A stretch of DNA of 5,135 bases. Origin: CAYNUJ01 sp964573255 (GTDB lineage Bacteria > Bacteroidota > Ignavibacteria > Ignavibacteriales > Melioribacteraceae). The position numbers and the translations under genes were made by a program. The notes beneath the pieces are model-generated. The model saw only the letters and a list, made by a program, of their open reading frames with translations. It did not search any database and was not told the DNA's origin. This document shows positions 1 to 5,135 of this stretch, in pieces; within the stretch, counting starts at the first letter, position 1; each line of letters opens with the position of its first letter. The stretch is from positions 1-5,135 of the forward strand of contig CAZNJB010000092.1 of assembly GCA_964573255.1 (NCBI GenBank), written 5' to 3'.

Positions 1-34
1 TTATAATAATAATGTATCAATAAATTGATTTAGT

Positions 35-40
35 GAGAGG
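35..40 (+). promoter_or_regulatory. Shine-Dalgarno sequence for glutamate dehydrogenase
   Basis: The purine-rich GAGAGG lies 7 bases before the ATG at 48, which is optimal spacing. It decides the start. The in-frame GTG at 33 overlaps this element and has no ribosome binding site of its own, and the ATG at 43 is followed at once by a TAA stop. Confidence 0.75.
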
Positions 41-47
41 TAATGTA

Positions 48-1334
48 ATGGAAACTAAAAACTTCAATCCATTTGAAATGGCACAAAGCCAATTCGATAA
101 AGTAGCTGACTTATTAGGATTGGATGAAGCAACCAGAGAATTATTAAGAAACCCATTAAGAGAATATCAATTTTCTATTCCTGTAAGGATGGATGACGGT
201 CATGTGAAAGTATTCCGCGGTTTTAGAGTTCAACACAATGATGCTCGCGGACCTGCTAAAGGGGGTATCAGATTTCACCCCCAAGAAACAATTGATACTG
301 TAAGAGCTTTGGCAATGTGGATGACCTGGAAATGTGCTGTCGTCGATATTCCTCTCGGCGGTGGTAAAGGCGGTGTTATTTGCGATCCTCATAACCTTAG
401 TATGAGGGAACAGGAAGGCATCAGCCGCGGTTGGGTGCGTCAGATGGCAAAAAATGTTGGTCCTCTAAATGATGTACCGGCTCCCGATGTAATGACAAAT
501 GCGCAGCACATGCTTTGGATGCTCGACGAATATGAAGTAATACAAGGTGCAAAATATCCCGGTTTTATTACAGGTAAACCCGTAGGAATGGGTGGTTCGT
601 TAGGTAGAACAGAAGCTACCGGATTTGGTGTTATTTTTACTCTCCGCGAAGGATTAAAGAGATTAAATATTGATATTTCCAAAACCAAAGCTGCGGTACA
701 AGGATTTGGAAATGTGGCACAGTATGCAGTAAGAAAATATACCGAATTAGGTGGTACTGTTGTTTGTGTATCTTCCTGGGATCAGGATGATCAATGTGCT
801 TATACTTTTAAAAGAGAAACAGGAATTGATATTGACGAATTATTGGCTATAACGGACAGATTCGGCGGTATCGATAAGGAGAAAGCTAAAGGACTGGGTT
901 ACGAAGTGCTCCCCGGTGATGAATGGATTGAGCAAGACGTTGATATTTTAATACCCTGTGCCCTGGAAAATCAGATAAGAGAAGATAATGTCAAAAATAT
1001 TAAGGATTCTGTTAAAATAATTGTGGAAGGTGCTAATGGACCTACTACACCCGATGCAGATAAAGTAATTGAAGAAAAAGGTATTTTTGTTATACCGGAT
1101 TTCTTAGCTAATGCCGGTGGTGTAACATGCAGTTATTTTGAACAGGTTCAGAGTAATATGAACTATTTTTGGCAAAAAGATGAAGTATTAAAACGATTGG
1201 ATGAAAAGATGACGGCAGCTTTTAATGCTGTTTATAATTTAGCTAAAGAAAGAAATTTATATATGCGCGATGCAGCGTATGTGATTTCTATTCGTCGAGT
1301 GGCAGAAGCTTGCCACGATAGAGGCTGGGTGTAA
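48..1334 (+). CDS. gdhA: Glutamate dehydrogenase (Glu/Leu/Phe/Val dehydrogenase family)
   Basis: This 428-residue enzyme interconverts glutamate and 2-oxoglutarate plus ammonia with NAD(P)(H) in the cytoplasm, joining nitrogen and carbon metabolism. The length fits the hexameric bacterial class. The substrate domain carries GPAKGGIRFHP (K71), WK (K95), PLGGGKGG (catalytic K107) and PAPDV (catalytic D147), then Ser362 in VTCSYFE. The spacings K71-K95-K107-D147-S362 match those I recall for the Clostridium symbiosum enzyme (K89, K113, K125, D165, S380). The Rossmann domain has GFGNVA at about 219-224, and the family motif EGANGPTTP lies at about 327-335. The start at 48 is chosen from the Shine-Dalgarno sequence; a GTG at 33 would add five residues. 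The segment after the second Rossmann strand (VSSWDQDD) lacks the usual Asp, so the coenzyme preference cannot be told. A strong terminator follows 18 bases after the stop, so the gene is probably the last or only gene of its transcript. Its promoter lies before the window. The family is certain; the exact amino-acid specificity is slightly less so. Confidence 0.96.
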   Translation: METKNFNPFEMAQSQFDKVADLLGLDEATRELLRNPLREYQFSIPVRMDDGHVKVFRGFRVQHNDARGPAKGGIRFHPQETIDTVRALAMWMTWKCAVVDIPLGGGKGGVICDPHNLSMREQEGISRGWVRQMAKNVGPLNDVPAPDVMTNAQHMLWMLDEYEVIQGAKYPGFITGKPVGMGGSLGRTEATGFGVIFTLREGLKRLNIDISKTKAAVQGFGNVAQYAVRKYTELGGTVVCVSSWDQDDQCAYTFKRETGIDIDELLAITDRFGGIDKEKAKGLGYEVLPGDEWIEQDVDILIPCALENQIREDNVKNIKDSVKIIVEGANGPTTPDADKVIEEKGIFVIPDFLANAGGVTCSYFEQVQSNMNYFWQKDEVLKRLDEKMTAAFNAVYNLAKERNLYMRDAAYVISIRRVAEACHDRGWV

Positions 1335-1352
1335 ATAATTAATCATTCTTTT

Positions 1353-1385
1353 AGCCCGCAGGATTTCCTTGCGGGCTTTTTCTTT
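1353..1385 (+). terminator. Intrinsic terminator after glutamate dehydrogenase
   Basis: AGCCCGCA (1353-1360) pairs perfectly with TGCGGGCT (1370-1377). The stem is 8 bp and GC-rich with a 9-base loop, and it is followed by a T-rich tract (TTTTTCTTT). It sits 18 bases after the stop codon and separates gdhA from the gene at 1425. The tract has few As before the stem, so it looks unidirectional for the + strand. Confidence 0.93.
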
Positions 1386-1424
1386 ATTATTTTTAATTAT
1401 GCTTTACACTAGTTTGAGGTTTAG

Positions 1425-4400
1425 ATGAGTTCTGAAAATAAATTAAATAAAGTAATTGAGAAACTTAAACAGAACGGAAAAAAACTCGAATGTATATATT
1501 CTATTGAAAGATTACTGAAAATCAGTTACAAAGATTACACTGATATCTTTATAGATGTACTTAAAGAACTTCCGCACGGTTTTCAATATCATCAATTTGT
1601 TAATTCCAAAATTGTGTTTGACGGAATGGAGTATAGAATCCACAATTTCCCGGAAACTCCTTGGTTTATTTCTTCTCCTATACGTATCCAGGATGAGGAA
1701 CTTGGTAATATTACCGTCTTTTATTCAAAAGAATTTCCTGAAAAAGATCTTGGTCCATTCAGCAATTCTGAATTAAAGATGCTGGATACAATTGCCGACA
1801 GACTTGCTCATTTTATTCTTCAAGCAAAGTTGCGCGAAATTCAAGGAAATAAATATTCCGAAGAAGCTGATAATGTAATCAATGATAAAGGCTGGAAAGT
1901 AGTTCTTGATATAATTAGAAAAACAGAACCTAATTTATATATTCGCTTGTTGAGAAAAATTTTGCATCAATTAATTTGGGAAGGAGTTCCCGGCGCTGAA
2001 AAACTGCTTCAATTATCGAGTATTGACCTAAAACCGAGCGGAACAAAAACAACCGTTGACGAAAACAGACCGCTCAGAAGAAAGGTGATCAGTAATTATG
2101 ATGAATATATTGAAGCGATTTTAGGGCTTGCAGAAGAGAATATCCCATCCGAGCAGTTGTTATTAAAAATCAGGGATTGGATTAGAGAAGATAGGACAAG
2201 CGGTCTGGTTAAAGCCCTGGAGAATCAAGATACATCTTTAACTGAAATAAGTGATGCTATTAGGAAATATTATCATCTTGCTCCGGAAAAATTCCAGATG
2301 AGTCCTTCAGCAATTAGGGGATTGAGAGTTTCACTGCTTCGCAGGTTTTTTACCGACCAAATCCAATTTATTAATATTGCCAAAGAATTCGTAAAGATAA
2401 CGGACTTTTACCGATTAATTAATAAAATGGTTTTCCCACCTACTTCTCACGGTAAACTGGGTGGAAAGAGTGCCGGATTATTTTTAGCAAAGAATATTTT
2501 ACAGAGGGAATTGAAGGGAGCTGGCATAACTTTTAAAGTTAAAACTCCAAAAACTTGGCATATTACATCTGACGGGATAATGCACTTTATGTATCATAAC
2601 GATTTGGAGGAAGTGTATGAGCAAAAATATAAAGATATTGAAGAAGTCCGTTTAGAGTATCCTCAAATAGTACAGATGTTCAAGAGTTCTGAATTCCCTC
2701 CCGATATGCTCAAAGGGTTGTCTTATGCTTTGGATGATTTTGGTAATAAACCTCTGATTGTACGAAGTTCTTCGTTAATGGAAGACCAAGTGGGCGCTGC
2801 TTTTAGCGGAAAGTATAAAAGTCTTTTCCTAGCTAATCAAGGGAAGAAAAAAGAACGTTTAGCTGCTTTGGCTGATGCAATTGCCGAAGTTTATGCTTCT
2901 ACATTCGGTCCGGATCCAATTCAATATCGTTCCGAAAGAGGTTTAATAGATTTTCATGAAGAAATGGGAATAATGATTCAAGAAGTTGTTGGTACGAAAA
3001 TCGGGAAATATTATCTCCCAGCTTTTGCCGGAGTTGCATTTAGCAATAACGAATTTCGCTGGTCTCCGAGAATACAGAGAAGTGACGGCTTAGTAAGAAT
3101 TGTTCCCGGGTTGGGTACGCGTGCAGTTGACAGATTGAGTGATGATTATCCCATTTTGGTTTCTCCTGGTCAACCTAATCTTAGGATAAATGTTTCCTTC
3201 CAGGAAACCATCAGGTACAGTCCGAAGAAAATTGATGTAATCAATTTGGAAACTAACGAGTTCGAAACAATTGAAGTGAAAGAATTGCTTGCAATTGTTG
3301 GTGATAATTACCCACTTTTTAATAAAGTATTCTCTCAAATTCACTCAAATATGATTAGACCCATAATGGGATTTGGAGATAAAATTGCTCCGGAAGATTT
3401 AGTGCCAAATTTTGAGGGGCTGTTATCCAAAACAGATTTCCTCCAGAATATAAATAAAATTTTGAAGACACTCGAAGAAAAACTGAAAACGCCTGTAGAT
3501 ATTGAATTTGCACACGATGATAGAAATTTCTATCTACTCCAGTGCCGTCCCCAACATTATGAAGGTGAAAATGCTCCTGCCAAAATTCCGCAAAATTATC
3601 CGCCTGATAAAATATTATTCACGGCTAATAGATTTGTTTCTAACGGAAGCGTACCCGATATATCGCATATAGTTTATGTGGATCCTGATAAATATTCTGA
3701 GGTACAATCCAAAGATATGCTTAAAGCCATTGGTGAGGTTGTCGGTAAATTAAATAAATATTTGCCGAGGAGAAAATTTATCCTTATCGGTCCAGGAAGA
3801 TGGGGAAGTAGAGGGGATATTAAATTAGGTGTGAGTGTAACATACGCAGATATCAATAATACAGCGGTACTAATTGAAGTTGCTAAAAAGAAAGGGAATT
3901 ACATTCCTGATCTTTCGTTTGGTACGCATTTTTTCCAAGATCTTGCAGAAGCATCTATCAGATACTTACCCCTGTATCCGGATGAAGACGGGAATATTTT
4001 CAATCAAGAGTTTTTTAACAATTCAGAAAATATCTTAAAGAATATTTTGCCGGAATATAACTTACTTGAAGATTATGTAAAGGTGATTGATGTTCCCAAA
4101 TCTACGGGGGGATTGATTTGTAAAGTTCTTATGAATGCCGAGATTGATGAAGCAATGGCGATATTAGCGCCTTCATCAATGAGAAATGGATTCACAAAAT
4201 TCAAGTCCGGCTCCTCTAAAAACATAGACGAAAATGCTTGGCGGATGAGAGTGGCAGAGAAAGTTGCTGAATCTATCGACAAGGACCGTTATGATATAAA
4301 AGCTATCTACCTTACCGGGGATACACTTAAAGGTACATCAAACAGGGAAAGTAAAATTGAACTGATATTTGTAGTCGGTAAAATGAGCAAAATTACGAAT

Positions 4401-4583
4401 GAAATAAAAGTCTGGTTGAATGGTTTCGGTGCAAATGTAGCCGATAATTATTATGAAAGAACCGGAAATAGAATAGAAAATTTAATCGAGTCGAAAATAA
4501 TAATGGAAACTGATTTCTCTGCAAAAGCCATCGACGGCGATAAAAAAGATTACAAAACTCTTTGGAAAAGGATGTACAATTAG
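1425..4583 (+). CDS. GAF-like / PPDK-type ATP-grasp / degenerate nucleotidyltransferase-like multidomain protein of unknown function
   Basis: The protein has 1052 residues, no signal peptide and no membrane segment, so it is probably cytoplasmic. GAGG at 1416-1419 lies 5 bases before the ATG. Residues about 18-138 resemble a GAF-type sensor domain, including the LLPPGWQYP-like segment (here ELPHGFQYH) and the GPFSNSELKMLDTIADRL end. Residues 150-335 are mostly helical. Residues about 345-710 match the PEP-synthase/PPDK N-terminal ATP-grasp domain: Gly-rich LGGKSAGL (K348), VRSSSLMEDQVGAAFSGKY (R447), DIEFA (E694) and LQCRPQ (Q707, R709). Residues about 720-915 form a conserved module with IGPGRWGSRGD and FGTHFFQDL. 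From 940 the pattern resembles a minimal nucleotidyltransferase (YLTGDTLKGTSNRESKIEL), but GS reads GD and DxD reads KxE. There is no TSH/TCH phosphohistidine swivel domain and no PEP/pyruvate barrel, so PEP synthesis by this protein alone is not supported. It probably binds ATP and may phosphorylate or pyrophosphorylate an unknown partner under GAF control; that is inference. It lies 39 bases after the gdhA terminator stem-tract, and no clear promoter is visible in that gap. Confidence 0.9.
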   Translation: MSSENKLNKVIEKLKQNGKKLECIYSIERLLKISYKDYTDIFIDVLKELPHGFQYHQFVNSKIVFDGMEYRIHNFPETPWFISSPIRIQDEELGNITVFYSKEFPEKDLGPFSNSELKMLDTIADRLAHFILQAKLREIQGNKYSEEADNVINDKGWKVVLDIIRKTEPNLYIRLLRKILHQLIWEGVPGAEKLLQLSSIDLKPSGTKTTVDENRPLRRKVISNYDEYIEAILGLAEENIPSEQLLLKIRDWIREDRTSGLVKALENQDTSLTEISDAIRKYYHLAPEKFQMSPSAIRGLRVSLLRRFFTDQIQFINIAKEFVKITDFYRLINKMVFPPTSHGKLGGKSAGLFLAKNILQRELKGAGITFKVKTPKTWHITSDGIMHFMYHNDLEEVYEQKYKDIEEVRLEYPQIVQMFKSSEFPPDMLKGLSYALDDFGNKPLIVRSSSLMEDQVGAAFSGKYKSLFLANQGKKKERLAALADAIAEVYASTFGPDPIQYRSERGLIDFHEEMGIMIQEVVGTKIGKYYLPAFAGVAFSNNEFRWSPRIQRSDGLVRIVPGLGTRAVDRLSDDYPILVSPGQPNLRINVSFQETIRYSPKKIDVINLETNEFETIEVKELLAIVGDNYPLFNKVFSQIHSNMIRPIMGFGDKIAPEDLVPNFEGLLSKTDFLQNINKILKTLEEKLKTPVDIEFAHDDRNFYLLQCRPQHYEGENAPAKIPQNYPPDKILFTANRFVSNGSVPDISHIVYVDPDKYSEVQSKDMLKAIGEVVGKLNKYLPRRKFILIGPGRWGSRGDIKLGVSVTYADINNTAVLIEVAKKKGNYIPDLSFGTHFFQDLAEASIRYLPLYPDEDGNIFNQEFFNNSENILKNILPEYNLLEDYVKVIDVPKSTGGLICKVLMNAEIDEAMAILAPSSMRNGFTKFKSGSSKNIDENAWRMRVAEKVAESIDKDRYDIKAIYLTGDTLKGTSNRESKIELIFVVGKMSKITNEIKVWLNGFGANVADNYYERTGNRIENLIESKIIMETDFSAKAIDGDKKDYKTLWKRMYN

Positions 4584-4635
4584 TAATCCAAAGCTCAATT
4601 TTCTATTGTATGGAATTTGAAAGCGCTATTACAAC

Positions 4636-4670
4636 ATTCCCTTTTTTCGATCCATCCAAAGGGGGGGAAT
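4636..4670 (+). repeat. Inverted repeat / RNA hairpin with a G-U rich stem
   Basis: ATTCCCTTTTTT (4636-4647) can pair with AAGGGGGGGAAT (4659-4670) over 12 bp, four of them consecutive G-U wobbles, around an 11-base loop. The wobbles make it a hairpin only when read from the + strand. The stem starts 53 bases after the stop of the ATP-grasp gene and is not followed by a T-run, so it is not a classical terminator, though it might act as a 3' end stabiliser. Confidence 0.45.
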
Positions 4671-4683
4671 ACTTGTGAAGGAA

Positions 4684-4740
4684 AGGGAACCGGGAAAATT
4701 TTTTAATGAATGAAGAAACAATTATAGGTACCGGTTTTCT
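4684..4740 (+). repeat. Inverted repeat enclosing an AT-rich loop
   Basis: AGGGAACCGG (4684-4693) can pair with CCGGTTTTCT (4731-4740). This gives 10 bp, including two G-U pairs, around a 37-base loop. It competes with another possible helix in which the upstream TTCCCTTT (4637-4644) pairs with AAAGGGAA (4682-4689). Function is unknown. Confidence 0.35.
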
Positions 4741-4951
4741 CTAGTACGCGTTCCTTGGAAATAGGCAAGCACAAAAAGTCAATGCACAACGATCGTTTTT
4801 GAGACCAGTTAAAAAGCTTAGTCTGAGTAGAATGTTTCTATTTATATCGATTGTATAACATTAGGTGATTAAAATTATAGATAATTCTTGATTCAACAAT
4901 TTCATATTTATTGAGAATAATGTATAATTGATTTAATTTATGCGCTTTGCC

Positions 4952-4964
4952 TGTCAAATTGACA
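4952..4964. promoter_or_regulatory. Perfect palindrome TGTCAA-A-TTGACA, possible operator
   Basis: Two perfectly complementary 6-base arms surround one central A, 11 bases upstream of the -35 box of the his leader promoter. The size and position suit a dimeric repressor or activator site. The right arm TTGACA also recurs as the -35 box at 4976, 17 bases further on, so part of the resemblance may be a duplicated promoter element. No particular regulator can be named. Confidence 0.35.
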
Positions 4965-4975
4965 AAAATAAATTA

Positions 4976-5006
4976 TTGACATTACAAATGTTTTCACTAT
5001 CTTTAG
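4976..5006 (+). promoter_or_regulatory. Promoter of the histidine leader transcript
   Basis: A perfect TTGACA (4976-4981) is followed after 16 bases by TATCTT (4998-5003). The latter also reads TATCTTTAG, one base from the TAnnTTTG -7 element of Bacteroidota. Transcription would start near 5009-5013, leaving only about 7-11 bases before the leader-peptide ATG at 5020. The position relative to the leader peptide is the main support. Confidence 0.6.
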
Positions 5007-5019
5007 TCACAAAATTAAA

Positions 5020-5079
5020 ATGAATATGCAAAGAATAAACAAACATCACGGCCATCATCATAAAAAAACTCTTAGATGA
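5020..5079 (+). CDS. hisL: Histidine operon leader peptide
   Basis: A 19-codon ORF encodes MNMQRINKHHGHHHKKTLR, with five His codons among six consecutive codons (5044-5061). Such peptides serve as sensors: a shortage of charged His-tRNA stalls the ribosome on the His codons and changes folding of the RNA beyond. The stop TGA (5077-5079) lies immediately before antiterminator segment GCGCCG, so a ribosome finishing the peptide would mask it. A second in-frame ATG is at 5026. No Shine-Dalgarno sequence precedes either ATG; the upstream bases are A-rich, unlike the two long genes. The peptide itself is not expected to have another function. The symbol is by role, since leader peptides share little sequence across phyla. 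A metal-binding His-rich micropeptide is the alternative, made unlikely by the adjoining attenuator. Confidence 0.85.
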   Translation: MNMQRINKHHGHHHKKTLR

Positions 5080-5135
5080 GCGCCGTATAGCTATATAAAA
5101 TTTAATAAAAGAACCCGGCGCAAGTCGGGTTTTTT
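5048..5135 (+). promoter_or_regulatory. Four-segment transcription attenuator for a his operon
   Basis: Three mutually exclusive helices are visible. A:B pairs ACGGCCATC (5048-5056) with GATG and GCCGT (5075-5078 and 5082-5086), 9 bp with a 3-base bulge. B:C, the antiterminator, pairs GCGCCG (5080-5085) with CGGCGC (5116-5121), 6 GC pairs. C:D is the terminator at 5113-5130. Segment A lies inside the His codons. A ribosome stalled there removes A and leaves B free to pair with C, allowing read-through. A ribosome reaching the stop codon covers B, so the terminator forms. With no translation, A:B plus C:D also terminates. This is the classical logic of amino-acid attenuators. The regulated genes, expected to be his biosynthesis genes such as hisG, lie beyond the window. 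Confidence 0.85.
5113..5135 (+). terminator. Attenuator terminator (segment C:D)
   Basis: ACCCGGC (5113-5119) pairs with GTCGGGT (5124-5130), 7 bp with one G-U, capped by a GCAA tetraloop of the stable GNRA class. It is followed by at least five T up to the window end. Its left arm shares CGGC with the antiterminator, so the two cannot form together. It lies 33 bases after the leader peptide stop. Confidence 0.92.

Larger units (their letters stand above)
4584..4975. other. Intergenic region without a supported gene; several overlapping hairpins
   Basis: About 390 bases separate the ATP-grasp gene from the his leader promoter. I find no ORF with a start codon, ribosome site and plausible protein on either strand. 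The first half (4620-4740) holds three competing inverted repeats and a run of seven G (4661-4667). The second half (4830-4975) is very AT-rich. No canonical stem-plus-T-run terminator for the upstream gene is seen. The hairpin-rich part looks most like a decayed intergenic palindromic repeat or a structured transcript tail. I cannot assign it to a known RNA family. Confidence 0.6.

Noticed and set aside
16..29. Inverted repeat ATCAAT-AA-ATTGAT before gdhA
   Set aside because: Short, AT-only apart from one C and one G, at the window edge and without context; chance is likely.
33..47. GTG start at 33 for glutamate dehydrogenase, adding five residues
   Set aside because: The GTG overlaps the Shine-Dalgarno sequence that serves the ATG at 48 and has no ribosome site at a suitable distance.
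43..50. Start-stop ATG-TAA overlapping the gdhA start codon (ATGTAATG), possible coupling device
   Set aside because: Only 2 bases separate it from the Shine-Dalgarno sequence, and it arises easily by chance in AT-rich DNA.
156..688. Minus-strand ORFs within gdhA
   Set aside because: They lie opposite a fully conserved enzyme gene, have no ribosome site and give proteins without recognisable pattern.
3090..4282. Minus-strand ORFs within the ATP-grasp gene
   Set aside because: Shadows of the coding frame; the + strand reading is conserved and continuous throughout.
48..4583. gdhA and the ATP-grasp gene as one operon with a metabolic link between 2-oxoglutarate and PEP
   Set aside because: A strong intrinsic terminator separates them, and the second protein lacks the domains needed to make PEP.
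4621..4713. Open + frame of about 30 codons (KRYYNIPFF...) in the intergenic region
   Set aside because: It begins right after a stop without any ATG start or ribosome site, and the composition follows from the inverted repeats.
4788..4800. Palindrome AACGATCGTT followed by T-run as a terminator
   Set aside because: The palindrome has no loop; folding leaves only about 3 bp of stem, too weak to terminate.
4923..4928. Perfect TATAAT as a -10 box of another promoter
   Set aside because: No -35-like sequence at suitable distance; such hexamers are expected by chance in this AT-rich stretch.

Overview
The window comes from an AT-rich bacterial chromosome. I infer a Bacteroidota/Ignavibacteriota-type (FCB group) organism, with moderate confidence. 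The basis is the base composition, the subtype of glutamate dehydrogenase, and the large GAF-like/ATP-grasp protein. Both long genes have clear Shine-Dalgarno sequences, which argues against typical Bacteroidia or Flavobacteriia, where these are usually weak. No mobile element, CRISPR array, tRNA or rRNA is visible.

Layout, all on the + strand: (1) 48-1334, a complete NAD(P)-dependent glutamate dehydrogenase with every catalytic residue, closed by a strong intrinsic terminator at 1353-1385. (2) 1425-4583, a 1052-residue multidomain protein. It has an N-terminal GAF-like sensor domain, a helical linker, a PEP-synthase/PPDK-type ATP-grasp domain, a conserved module of unknown role, and a C-terminal region resembling a nucleotidyltransferase fold whose catalytic signature is degraded. 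It lacks the phosphohistidine swivel domain and PEP-binding barrel of true PEP synthases, so a 'phosphoenolpyruvate synthase' label would mislead. (3) 4584-4975, non-coding DNA with several overlapping, mutually exclusive hairpins and no supported gene. (4) 4976-5135, a promoter, a 19-codon histidine-rich leader peptide (five His codons) and a four-segment transcription attenuator ending in a GNRA-loop terminator at the window's edge.

The attenuator is the most informative find. It strongly predicts that a histidine biosynthesis operon starts just past position 5135 and is controlled by ribosome stalling at His codons. The three long features are separate units. The terminator after glutamate dehydrogenase separates it from the ATP-grasp gene, and the his leader has its own promoter. 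Any functional link between glutamate dehydrogenase and the ATP-grasp protein would be inference from adjacency only.
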